Source: Cristatella mucedo
Taxonomy: Eukaryota; Bryozoa; Phylactolaemata; Cristatellidae
Reading direction: 5' to 3'
DNA: 64,000 nt
Assembly: GCA_009760855.2 (NCBI GenBank)
Contig: WPIO01000074.1
Span: 1,944,501 to 2,008,500, forward strand
Made by a program: the position numbers and the translations under genes. The notes below the pieces were generated by a model. The model ran no database searches and was not told the origin of the DNA. It was given only the letters and a program-made list of their open reading frames with translations. Positions 21,798 to 32,939 of this stretch are shown in pieces (within the stretch, counting starts at the first letter, position 1; every line of letters begins with the position of its first letter).

Positions 21798-22127
21798 TTG
21801 AGTGACTCAAAAATGCGGCAGGTTTACTGCTCTGCACGGTCAAGGCTACAGCAGCGGCCACTGAGCTTTCCTATGGGTTATACTTATTCGGGAACTTTCG
21901 TTGTCGTTGGCTTCTTCGACGTCCTAGTGAGTCAGCACCACTGCGGTCGTCCTGAAACACGAGAAGTTCAGCTGAAATGCTTGCTCGACATAGAATCTTT
22001 TCATGCCGGCGAGGTAATGGCTCAGCCCGCAAACGATATGCTGGCCCAAAAATATAGAGTGCCAGCCTTTCTCAAATTCCGGTGTGAACGTCGTATTTTT
22101 TGTACGATATCGGAATTCGGCAAGTAA
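21798..22127 (+). pseudogene. DDE_Tnp_4-like (Harbinger-type) transposase relic
   Basis: The 109-codon frame contains LQQRPLSFPMGYTYSGTF, then HHCGRPETREVQLKCLLD, HAGEVMAQPANDMLAQKY and RVPAFLKFRCE. In order and spacing this follows the DDE_Tnp_4 family: Arg-Pro-Ser before a Tyr-Ser-x-(Lys/Gly), Gly-Gly-Arg-x-x-Asp-x-x-Ile-x-Leu, the Gly-Asp-x-Val-Met-Ala-Asp motif, and a Pro-x-Phe-Leu segment (family knowledge). The positions where the family has catalytic Asp read Thr (GRPET) and Gln (VMAQ) here, so the enzyme would be inactive. Upstream frame 21,455-21,769 lies in another phase and is not recognisable. I see no terminal inverted repeats. Confidence 0.5.
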
Positions 22128-22622
22128 ATGTTGACAGAGATTACATCCAGCAATTTAAAATGACTTTGCATTTTCGCTCTCTTAACAAACTAATATTACA
22201 GTGACATTAGTTAAACAAAATGAAGTAGAAGCTACCAATTAAATATTTGTTGCAGCAAACGTTCTTTATATGATCTTATAACTTAAAATTCTCACCTTTT
22301 CAATCGAGTAGTGCTAATTTCACTTAAATTTGTGTGCCCATCTAGATTGAACTCTCGGCTTGCTACATGCAAAGGTTGCTGAAATCTCAAAAACCTGCAC
22401 AGGCCAACTTTTGAGTGAAAAGCTCAACCTAAATCACAGCCTGCTCAGATGATAGTAGAGGTAGTAGGATGAGAGTAGAGGTAGATGAGAGTAGCTGGCT
22501 CCTGCGCACCCCAGCACCTCCTCTAAGTCTGCGTAATTATCGTTATCCGATAGTCACAGCCGCTGACAGCTGTTAATCGCGTAAAAATGGTAAAAGGTCT
22601 AGTCTACTCGACCAATCTTGCG
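22128..22622. other. Single-copy sequence, nothing recognised
   Basis: AT-rich. A short GTAGAGGTAG-type imperfect repeat lies at 22,450-22,495. No gene is seen. Confidence 0.4.
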
Positions 22623-22642
22623 TCCGCAGGGTGCAGCTGCAT

Positions 22643-22852
22643 TATTCATTGTGCATTAGTATGTATTATGCATGCACTTCCCACTTTTTCTTTGTCGTGT
22701 GAGTCCAATTCTGTCGGCAACCGAATGCGTACCGAAAGCCGTTAGGCTGTGAGTGTGCTAGACAAAGCTCTCCTGCCTAACACCCGAATGGTCTTTATGA
22801 CTTTGTGTAGTTACGGACGAAGATGCATTACGTTACCTTACATTACATTATA
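22643..22852 (+). mobile_element. LINE2 3' fragment with clear target-site duplication
   Basis: A 210-bp 5'-truncated LINE2 tail (CACTTTTTCTTTGTCGTGTGAG, CCGAATGCGTACCGAAAGCCG, then GTTACCTTACATTACATTAT) is bracketed by a 20-bp direct repeat, 22,623-22,642 and 22,853-22,872, with one mismatch (core GCAGGGTGCAGCTGCAT). This fixes the true 3' end of the family just after its CATTA repeats. Confidence 0.9.
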
Positions 22853-23532
22853 TCTGCAGGGTGCAGCTGCATAGTCACACTGATTCTGAATGAAATCAGC
22901 TTCGGAGTTTCTAGTCTGGATTTTTAGTCTCTTCGATCGCTTCCCGCCAGCCAACTGGTCACACATTCTTGCTCCCACTGCCCATCGTAGCTTCTCAAAC
23001 GTCTGATGATCTCACCAACCATAACACTGAATTGATATTCTATAGCGACCAAGCATTCAGCTCGAGTTTACCGAGTGACCGAAACTGGTGAACAATAGCA
23101 CTATTTGCCAGCTTCAGTCACCCTGGCTCACTTAATAATCAGCTTTCGAAACGCAGTTAACTCATGAATCTCCTCACCAATGTGAGATTGGAATCTTTTT
23201 TCCGACGTGCTTTACTGTCATAAGCGTACAAACAAGAAGGTTATTCAACGAATGTTATTAGCCAGAGGGCTTGCTATGCGGTGGCAACGAGTGTGTTCTC
23301 GTCGTTAATAGCATGCCAGCATAAGCATTGTAGTGGTTTGCTTATATATTGCCACCGTCTGTCTTTGTCTATAGATTCTCATGCTGCGTGCTACGAATTG
23401 TTGGATTAAGAACAAATTCGAAAGTGACTGTAATACCAAAGTATTGCTGTTAATGGCATTCCTAATATCGAGAAAGTGTTTCTAATGATGCCCGTTTGAC
23501 TTCCTGAATGTTTTCTTCCTTTGCCTCTCTGA

Positions 23533-23625
23533 CTACTTTCTCCTTCCGATTCCGGGCGTGCTTTCATCTAGTGGCCGTGTTTGAGAAGCCCGGTCGTTCA
23601 CCTGCTGCATGAGTAAATCGTGAAT
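23533..23625 (-). CDS. Candidate last exon of the coiled-coil gene
   Basis: Thirty codons from IHDLLMQQVNDRASQ to TPGIGRRK then TAG. The acceptor is TTTCCTAAG, a weaker AAG type, in phase 0, which matches the donor at 23,942. The frame is open only in this phase. No AATAAA was noticed just downstream. Confidence 0.35.
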   Translation of the reverse strand: MHDLLMQQVNDRASQTRPLDESTPGIGRRK

Positions 23626-23941
23626 CTTAGGAAATCGTGCCCATTGGACTCTAGCATCAAAAAACTAAAAATATTGACAAATAATGCGATGGAATTTCAT
23701 GAACCAACAAACTGATAACGTATTTTCATAACACAATACAATTTATGGGAAGCTTAAAGATTTCATTTTCACGATGGCCAATATGAGTCCTCGTGCATAT
23801 GGGATTAAGTACTTCTAGTGTACGGTTCAAATGTCACTATTCAGTTCTTTTGTTTTGCTTTCAAAGCATGCAGTGCCTAAACAAGGATTCTTTCTATAAT
23901 AATAGTGCGTTTACTCATAAATTGTGACAAATACTACTAAC

Positions 23942-24060
23942 CTTATTGGTTGTATCAGCAGCAGAATTAGCTGTAGATGACGGCGAATTCAAGGCTGGTC
24001 TGGCCGCAGGTGTAGCATCGGTAAGGGGACGAAACACCGTCATTTCCTGCTCCTGAATCT
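23942..24060 (-). CDS. Exon of the coiled-coil gene
   Basis: 119 nt. The acceptor ends ACCTAG with a poor pyrimidine tract. The peptide runs from IQEQEMTVFRPLTDATPAARP to NSAADTTNK. The donor is AAG|GTTAGT. It begins with two bases that complete the codon split at 24,444 (phase 1) and ends in phase 0. The composition, Ser/Thr/Ala/Pro-rich, suggests a disordered C-terminal region. Confidence 0.45.
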
Positions 24061-24443
24061 CTAGGTTACATACGGCATGCTCTATTGAATATCATCGAAA
24101 ACTAGAGTCATCGATTGAAAGCTTGCCCTATAAGACTAAAGCGCAAGCCAATCTGTCAAGTACGCACAGTCGGCTTGCCGTCGCATGCATTTAGGCGAAG
24201 CTGATGACGAGACAGGAAAGAGAGACCGTGTGTCTTAAATCGCACGTGGGTTGCAGATGGGTAAATGAATGGTCAGGTAGCTGCTTCTTGTTTTTGATGA
24301 TTGCAATGGTTTTAGACAACAACAAGAAAGGAAAGGAACGAAGGAAGCATTCTGCTGAGCGGGGAGCTGCAATGTCTTCCAGTGTCGTAATCACAGACCG
24401 ACGCAAGCGTCAGGTCGTCCAATTAAGCGGTAGCAATCCTTAC

Positions 24444-25080
24444 CTGAAGAGCCCCGTGCGACGAGCGGCATCGGACCAGTGAAGCCGGCAGCACCAGCGT
24501 CGATGCCCGAAGTGCCTGACGACTCGAGACCGGGATTCTCATGATTTAGAGCTTCCGGCGATGGCAGTGTCCGAGCGTGCTCTAGGAGTGCCGCCATTTG
24601 TTCATCGGCAGCCAAGGGCTTCTGACTAGGCAGCGATATTTGCAGGCCGTCCGACATGGTTGAAAGTTCAGGGTCAGGCATCGTTTGTTCCCAAAACTGC
24701 TGCTGCTCTGCGATAAAGTTATCCCGCTCCGTCAGAAGTTCGTCGAGCTTTCGCTTGAGATCGTCCTCCTCCAACAACAGCTGATCGCGTTCGTCTTGAT
24801 GATGCAGGCTGAGAGCGTGAGAGACCTCGTCGAGGGCTGACTGGATCCGTACGTACTGGTCAGTAAGTACCTCGCAAATCTGGGAAACCTGGTCATCGTA
24901 ACACTTCCTGAGGTAGAGCAAGATTTCTGCGTTTTGCATATAATTTTTCGTTTCTTCGGCCAGCTCGGGCAGTTCTCTCAGAATAGGGCTCACTGACTCC
25001 ACCAACTGCTCGGCCTTCTGTGTGATCTCCAGCTGCTCCACTTGCTTCTGTATTTTTATTGCCTGCAGCGACCGCGGACG
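24444..25080 (-). CDS. Main coiled-coil exon
   Basis: 637 nt, the strongest coding signal in the single-copy region. Residues run from RPRSLQAIKIQKQVEQLE through two heptad-rich stretches: QKAEQLVESVSPILRELPEL, and ERDQLLLEEDDLKRKLDELL followed by ERDNFIAEQQQFWEQ. A Ser/Pro/Gly-rich segment then ends at GSS. The donor is CAG|GTAAGG, a near-perfect match, leaving phase 1. Reading on past the donor also stays open for a short way, so the boundary rests on the splice signal and the phase of the next exon. Predicted to be a cytoplasmic scaffold-type protein by composition only. Confidence 0.7.
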
Positions 25081-25156
25081 CTGCAGCACAAGGAGCTGCT
25101 GCTCGTGCGCACGTCTGCCAGGGCTGCTGCTGTTCGAACTCGTAGCAATCGCTCAC

Positions 25157-25398
25157 CCGACGTTCCTTTCGCTTCTGCTTAGAAAGAAACAGCTCAGGTT
25201 GCTGCTGCCCGCTCTGCCCCTGCCCGATTGGACGTTCCCACATTTGCTGCTCCCCGATTGAACGTTCGCCGATCTGCTGCTCCCCGGCCTGCCGTTGCTC
25301 GGCCTGCCCTAGCGAGTGTGAAGGCTGCTGCTCATGTTGCGGCCCTACAGTCGCGGCACGATTGCGCAGCTGAGAGTACTCAGCCTGCCGCCGTTCCT
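25157..25398 (-). CDS. Gln/Glu-rich exon of the coiled-coil gene
   Basis: 242 nt with acceptor TTTTGTCTTTTTTAG, an excellent pyrimidine tract. The peptide starts ERRQAEYSQLRNRAATVG, continues with GEQQIGERSIGEQQMWERP-type short imperfect repeats, and ends SKQKRKERR. The donor CGG|GTGAGC is followed by a 76-bp intron (25,156-25,081) ending TTGTGCTGCAG. Removing it places the next exon exactly in frame, so the apparent frameshift between the two open frames here is explained by a small intron. Confidence 0.65.
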
Positions 25399-25734
25399 CT
25401 AAAAAAGACAAAACATATCGCACTTCCTAGCAGGATTTCAAGGTAGCAGCAAGCTATTCATGTACTAGGTGAATATATAAGTACTTCAGCAAGCACGACA
25501 GCCAGGCTGTCAGTCTTAACGCAGATGTTTGGGCAAATCTTTGTAGCTGAAACGCTAATACAGAATGTCGGGAAATGCCTATGGGACAAGAAAGCACTCG
25601 TTATTTCCCATGAATTGACGTGATAACTTTAACTTTCATTCTGATTCATCACCTAAAGCAAATAGCTATGGCATCGGTCTAAATCACACAGAACATTCAC
25701 AATCTCAAGCTCAGTGCCACGGCAGCTGTACGTA

Positions 25735-25930
25735 AGCATTACTGTTGATTGGCGTAGCACCGTGAGGCAGAAACAGCCTATGAGTTCACAAGCACGCTCT
25801 TTAAGATCGAGGTCTAGGGTTCAAATGCTGCAAAGGCTGGCCTTTACTGCCCCACTGCAAGCCACAGTGATAGCTGTTAAGGCACTTCTGTCGTTATGCA
25901 ATTGAGGCTGGTAAATCAGAGAACATTTTT
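25735..25930 (+). mobile_element. SINE1 copy within intron 1
   Basis: Shows GATCGAGGTCTAGGGTTCAAATGCTGC (B-box), GCCACAGTGATAGCTG, CACTTCTGTCGTTATGC and GAGGCTGGTAAATCAG. The head is decayed. It lies antisense to the coiled-coil gene. Confidence 0.75.
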
Positions 25931-26148
25931 TAAGAGGACTGAATCTCCATTCCAATCCATTGATTATTTTCACATTTCGCAGCAAGTGACATCATAAAAT
26001 GACTTACATTTTCTGTAGCACAATAGGACAATTATGCAAAAGCCCATAGGTGATAATCTTGGTTGCAGATCCACTGCTGGTTCGGTAACCTTAAGTGATT
26101 TAGTTCAAGCAGAACTGGCAGCCAGAAGAATCGTTGACAAAATGCCTC

Positions 26149-26150
<2 letters not shown>

Positions 26151-26190
<40 letters not shown>

Positions 26191-26277
26191 CACACACGGA
26201 CACACTCACACACACAATACATACATTATATATATATATATATATATATGTGTATGTATATATATATACATATATAT

Positions 26278-26309
<32 letters not shown>

Positions 26310-26310
26310 G
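26151..26310 (+). repeat. Compound (CA)n-(TA)n-(GA)n microsatellite
   Basis: CA-rich 26,151-26,216, TA-rich 26,226-26,299 with TATG interruptions, and a short GA run 26,298-26,310. It lies in intron 1 of the coiled-coil gene. Confidence 0.95.
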
Positions 26311-26559
26311 GAGCGAAATGCAAGAGAAAGAGCACACAATGGGTTAGCAGGGGTGTCGCCATATGTGTGCTAGATGGAAGCAATAGCAGAGTCCTAAACT
26401 CCAGATAACAACGCATAACATGATGAGAAGCTAGTAGATCGGCGTATGTAAAGCGAAAATTCTAGCGATAAAGAACGGGAAAATGGCCGACATGCAAACT
26501 AGAAACGCGGCACAAGACGCTCTGGCCAGTGAAAGGAACGCACCTGCCACAAAGTCAAA

Positions 26560-26695
26560 AGGCGAGGGGCTTCATGGTGCCGTTGGCGGGTTCGAATCCT
26601 GCATAGTGCTTGAAAAGATGCAGTAATCCATCGCTGCAACCAGAAGGGCCTAATGCCACTAGGGCCCTTCTGGTAACTTGCAAACGAGGATGCTA
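26560..26695 (+). mobile_element. tRNA-like relic (probable SINE)
   Basis: Contains a perfect B-box GGTTCGAATCC (26,589-26,599). An inverted repeat follows: CCAGAAGGGCC (26,640-26,650) and GGGCCCTTCTGG (26,661-26,672). It does not fold as a complete tRNA. Its relation to SINE1 is uncertain. Confidence 0.4.
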
Positions 26696-26815
26696 AATTA
26701 GGTGACCTCTACCTTCTCTCCGAACTAACGCTGGTGCCGCCTTTATATGCCCGACAGCAAAAAGTCACGGCATCCCCGTATTGAAAGTCATTCAAATCTA
26801 CTCTGCTTGTATCAT

Positions 26816-26930
26816 GGTGGTTTCGAGGTATGGCGGTTTCGAGCCGAGCTCGGCACACACCTTGCCATCCTCTGCTGACTCTAGGCCGTGAAGCCACTAT
26901 AGCTCTTGGGTTTTCCGCTCAGGCTGCGGG

Positions 26931-27024
<94 letters not shown>

Positions 27025-27052
27025 TCTCTCTCTCTCTCTCTCTCTCTCTCAG

Positions 27053-27140
<88 letters not shown>

Positions 27141-27215
27141 CCTCTCTCTCTCTATTCCCTCTCTCTCTCTCTCTCTGTCTCTCTCTATCTCTTTCTGTTC
27201 GTTTTTTCCCTGGCT

Positions 27216-27261
<46 letters not shown>

Positions 27262-27360
27262 GCCTCTGTCCCTCTCCCCCTCTCCTCTCTCTATCTTTAT
27301 CTCTTTCTCTCTGTATCGCTCACCCGTACTAGTGCTAGTTTGCTTGGCGCTCGTATAGTC
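26816..27360 (+). mobile_element. Mobile unit carrying a (CT)n core, with 29-bp target-site duplication
   Basis: Flanked by AGTCATTCAAAnCTACTCTG... direct repeats of 29 bp (26,787-26,815 and 27,361-27,389, one mismatch). The left arm (26,816-26,935) holds ATGGCGGTTTCGAGCCGAGC, repeated at 28,345. The centre is about 360 bp of CT repeats. The right arm, TATCGCTCACCCGTACTAGTGC..., recurs at 20,957. GGTTTCGAGCC resembles a pol III B-box. It has no coding capacity, so movement would depend on another element. Confidence 0.75.
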
Positions 27361-27389
27361 AGTCATTCAAAGCTACTCTGCTTGTATCA

Positions 27390-27605
27390 CACACGCGAAC
27401 ACACACACGCACATGCACACACTCCTACCTTGCAAACTCACGCACTCCCGTACGCACCCGAGCACTTAGACAAACTGGCACACTCTGACACACTCGAACG
27501 TTCTCAACTGCACTCGGACGCACACAACTCAACTCGCACGCACTCACCCACTCGCACGCACTCACCTGCACAGACGCACTCGAGCACTCTGATGCGTACA
27601 CACGC
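27390..27605 (+). repeat. CA-rich imperfect tandem repeat
   Basis: ACACACG/ACACTC-type units with drifting period, for example CGCACGCACTCACCCACTCG near 27,533-27,560. Confidence 0.8.
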
Positions 27606-27819
27606 ACACTAAGCTAAACGATCACGCCATAGTAAACTTCGTTACTTACTTGGAGCCTGACCGAACAAAACAGTGTGAGAACAGGATACACTTTACAACA
27701 GTGGTGCGGTATTCACACTGCCCGGAGCGCATTCCCTACCTATCGATTGAAGGTAAATTCCTCAGCCACAAGAGACGCTAAGCAAAGTCTCAACACTCAA
27801 TGCAACACTGCGACTATCG

Positions 27820-28335
27820 AAGTAGCCGGCCAAGCATCCGCTCCGGCCTAAGTACTGCCGATGCACTCGTCGCTGTAATGCGACACGCATCGATATATCG
27901 CTTCAATGAACCGCTGCATCCGCTTCAGCCTGTTTGCGTCCTCAGGTCCTGCGTGGACAATAAATTTGCTGTCCCATTCTTCCGCTTACAGATACTTGGC
28001 GACAGAAGCTTTAGCTCTGCAGGTCCTAGACTGTGGAACTCGCTTCCACAATTCTTACGCAACGACAACTACTCTCCTACTGCCGACTATGGCTCATCCT
28101 TTTCAGCGGTCCTGAGCTGCTACTTCCACGCTACTCACTACCTCAAGTGCTCTCCTTGTCTCTGCTATGCTTCTCACTTTCTCTTTGTTGTGTGAGACGA
28201 AGTCTGTTGGCTAGCGAATGCGTACCGAAAGCCGCTTAGGCTGGGAGTGCGCTATACAAAACTCTCATGCGTAACACCCACATGGTCTTCATGACTTTGA
28301 GGAATTAGAGACGGAGATGCATTACATTACATTAC
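27820..28335 (+). mobile_element. LINE2 3' fragment
   Basis: The best-preserved LINE2 C-terminus: the frame 27,800-28,195 includes LGDRSFSSAGPRLWNSLPQF and RNDNYSPTADYGSSFSAVL, the RLWNSLP motif typical of CR1/L2-group RT ORF ends. The 3' end is GAGATGCATTACATTACATTAC. The 5' end is truncated. It lies in intron 1, antisense to the coiled-coil gene. Confidence 0.8.
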
Positions 28336-28337
28336 AT

Positions 28338-28450
28338 AATGGCCGGTGGCGGTTTCGAGCCGAGCTCGGCGCCCACCATACCGTCCCCTGCAGACTCCAG
28401 GCCGTCGAGGCGTGATAGTGCTTGGGTTTTCTCACTAAGGACGCCGGCAT
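28338..28450 (+). repeat. Second copy of the left arm of the CT-carrying unit
   Basis: GGTGGCGGTTTCGAGCCGAGC through GTGCTTGGGTTTTC matches 26,826-26,916. It directly abuts the CATTA tail of the LINE2 at 28,335. No CT core follows. Confidence 0.7.
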
Positions 28451-28840
28451 CTCGGTTGGCCATGACAGAAAGACTTCCGAAGATGCCGGCTGACTCTGAA
28501 AGCGGCGCAAGGACGCAACGACCTGTAAAGCGGTCACCCGCGTCCTCCGGGCTGGTTTTGCCCGCCGCATCGTCCCTCGAGGCAAACAGCTGCGCCGTGT
28601 GGCGCCTACGCTCGAAGATCTCACCTGTTGCATTTTTAGTAAGCTGTCGCCCTAAAACTTCTTGCGGGTTTGGCATCTCTGTTCCGAACCAAATTGATTC
28701 AATAGATTCGTTAGTGTGTGCACGCGAGACGCAAGAATGTGTCGGTGCGACAGGAACCGAATGGCGGTTAAATGCAGCACGTGCTCGGTCGTGGGTCACT
28801 CGTGCACCAAATTTGTTCTCTTGAGCACTGGATAATACTT
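28451..28840 (-). promoter_or_regulatory. CpG-rich putative promoter and 5' end of the coiled-coil gene
   Basis: CpG density is clearly higher than in the flanks, and open frames run on both strands for about 480 bp, as is common in CpG islands. The candidate first exon (28,625-28,676) lies inside it. No TATA box was identified. Confidence 0.3.
28625..28676 (-). CDS. Candidate first exon of the coiled-coil gene
   Basis: ATG then 17 codons, MPNPQEVLGRQLTKNAT, ending at ACAG|GTGAGA, a good donor leaving phase 1, the phase required by the exon at 25,398. It sits in a CpG-rich stretch (about 28,340-28,840) suitable as a promoter. The 3.2-kb intron is full of repeats, and other first exons cannot be excluded. 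Confidence 0.4.
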
Positions 28841-30888
<2,048 letters not shown>

Positions 30889-31056
30889 ACTTGTGCCCAT
30901 TCCCACCAAACTGCAGAGTTTCAGCTTCCTTTTTTAAGGTGAACCGGTCGGGGATATCTTTAAATTATACTGCTGCAGGTTCAAGCTATGCAAGATTTTT
31001 TTTAGAATTTAGGCTCCTAATATGATCTTTATACACTGGGTATTTTCTTGCATGCC

Positions 31057-31170
31057 TAGCTGGTTTGGCGCAGTGGTTAAGGCGCTTGCTCCGACTAAGG
31101 TCTGGCCGAGGATGAGGGCTCGAGGCCTGTGGCATACGTGAAGCGCCTAAATAGACATCAAGTTCTAATA
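31057..31170 (+). mobile_element. SINE2 (tRNA-like) copy
   Basis: Head AGCTGGTTTGGCGCAGTGG contains a perfect A-box TGGCGCAGTGG. The B-box-like GGCTCGAGGCC is followed by GGCATACGTGAAGCGCCTAAATAG and then an AT-rich end with GAGTAAAATT repeats. Confidence 0.8.
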
Positions 31171-32384
31171 TAATTGAGTAAAGTAAAATTGAGTAAAATT
31201 GAGATGGCAAGGCACTTCCACTTGAAAGTGTTAACTATAAAGCCTTCGCTTACTCGGCGGAAAATTTGCTTGTAGTTATCATTTGCTGGCCTCAGTTCCT
31301 GGCACCTTTGGAGAGAGAACAGAAATAAATGTCATTCTTTCAGTCGCTGTCGGGTGAGGCTAGTTTTCTTATCTGTTCTTGTAGAATTCGCTCGGAGTGG
31401 ATGCTCCATCAACGACCAGACCAAGCTTGTCTTTGATGTTTTCACGAGAACCAGAATAAACATATAGGCGTGGCAAAAATGCTTGGATTCCTAATATACC
31501 ACACCGTTTATAAAGTCACGACTGATAATGACAAGATGAAGCAGCAAGTGCGAAACTATACCGATATATTTTTTTTTCGCTTACTAAGATTGCTATGCAT
31601 TTGGGTTCTCTCCTACTCCTCAGCAATCCTCCCGGATAGCAGTGCTATTGGAAAGAAATATCAGCCATTGTTATAAGATATGCAGAGGATATAGCAAAAT
31701 CTGCAACTTGCTGTGGCTTACTAAGCTAAAGATATCGCGCCGCTGGTTTCTATCTAAGACGTGCACACGTTCTCGTATGAGTGGTTGCCTCAGCCTTGCC
31801 TCTTTTTGAGGAATCATTCCGGTTTGTTCACCACACTCAGACTATTTCAAACTCTTGAGGTTCAAATCTAGCTAGACACGAGCTAAAGTTGCTTTCGGTC
31901 ACCTAGAGAAACCAGCCTAGAGAAAATTCCCTAGGATTGCATAACAAGAGGCAGGACGAGATGATAGTTACAAGTATAAGAATAAAACGTTTGTATAGCG
32001 CCATCAAAGAACCTAGTGAGTTACAGGCGTAGAAACGAGGTGGTACATACGTCTGAATCATATTTATGAAGTATCCGTGTCTAAAACAAATCGAATTCTC
32101 ACATTCTGGCTCAGCTAAAAGTAGGGAGACTTAACTCTTAACTTAACTTAACCTGGAATGACAGCAATGCAATAAGTTTTTTAGCGAAATTATTTAGAGA
32201 ATTTGACTGGAGGGTAGAGGAGTAACTAAAGCTGAGGTACATCTGTGTGATATACGCCTAGCTGTGAAAGCCAAGATGTCGCTCGGTGTTGAAATCGGCA
32301 AGAGGAAGAGTAATAATTGTGAACGGAAGCGAACCAAGTACCACAAGCACAGAGAGCCCACAGGCACCAGTTACTTCAGTGGCT
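31171..32384. other. Single-copy sequence; possible SINE2 tail relic at 31,980-32,050
   Basis: GTTTGTATAGCGCC at 31,990-32,003, followed by CAAAGAACC and GTTACAGGCG, resembles a reversed SINE2 tail. Nothing else is recognised. Confidence 0.35.
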
Positions 32385-32935
32385 CCTCAGATGACCTCTG
32401 TCCGTTCACATAATTAAGATGGGGTCACCCACTGAGAACGGATCTGTTCCGTCGCAGTGCCGTGAAATTGGTGTCCGGATGAGATTAGTAGCACTCGAGA
32501 AGGACTTGATAATCATCAGTCTCAACGAACGCTGCCGAACGATTGAGCAAGACAACGATCGACTTTTTATAAGTTAGTATTCCTTAGCTCTTTTTACAGC
32601 CGAAGACATGCTGACTCTGTACATGTAAAACCAGACCAAGGCTTGCTTGCTAGATTTAAAGGTTTAGTATAAGAGAGCAGCTAGTCTGCTAAAATTTGCT
32701 CCAGTGCCTTTCATAGAACATGTAGCAGGAAGAACATGTGGAAGGTACCCAAGGTCTGCTGGTATTTCAATTTCTTGTTTAGTGCTCACTGCACGGAAAA
32801 AAAATAAGTTCTCTAAGGATCCTATATCAAATGCATTTATATAGAGTCCATTCCTGAGTATACTGCATTCCCCTTGAATGATGTACGTCGACTCATTGCA
32901 ACATATCAATATCTACGTTAAAGCAGGTCATAGTT
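32385..32935 (-). mobile_element. Decayed LINE1 fragment
   Basis: On the minus strand, patches match 37,800-38,150 in order: CTCAGATGACCTCTGTCCGTTCAC, GCAGTGCCGTGAAATTGGTG, GCTGCCGAACGATTGAGCAAGACAA and CTCCAGTGCCTTTCATAG. It is diverged by tens of percent. It lies next to the plus-strand LINE1 that follows, forming an inverted pair. Confidence 0.55.
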
Positions 32936-32939
32936 AACC

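Larger units (their letters stand above)
23533..28676 (-). other. Gene model: Q-rich coiled-coil protein, five exons (span of the whole gene)
   Basis: Five exons join with compatible phases: 28,676-28,625, 25,398-25,157, 25,080-24,444, 24,060-23,942 and 23,625-23,533, about 347 codons plus stop. All four introns start GT and end AG. They are about 3.2 kb, 76 bp, 383 bp and 316 bp long. The product has a short N-terminus, a Gln/Glu-rich linker, a long coiled coil and a Ser/Pro-rich C-terminus. The length and one stretch (DQYVRIQSALDEVSHAL, then a DERDQLLLEE segment) faintly resemble HAUS8-type augmin subunits, which act in spindle microtubule nucleation. I hold that at low confidence. The large first intron is filled with microsatellites, the CT-carrying element and LINE2 debris. 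The middle exons are more secure than the first and last. Confidence 0.55.

Noticed and set aside
26560-26610. Intact tRNA gene at the perfect B-box
   Set aside because: No acceptor stem or anticodon arm can be paired; a tRNA-derived relic fits better. The same holds for 46,770-46,850.
26483-26632. Plus-strand ATG in good context opening 49 codons (MADMQTRNAAQDALASE...)
   Set aside because: It runs straight into a tRNA-like repeat and has no splice donor or homology; it also lies inside the intron of the coiled-coil gene on the other strand.
28332-28799. 155-codon minus ORF and 161-codon plus ORF as independent genes
   Set aside because: Both arise in CpG-rich sequence and extend into the repeat arm at 28,338-28,450. 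Only the short spliced exon at 28,625-28,676 has supporting splice and phase evidence.
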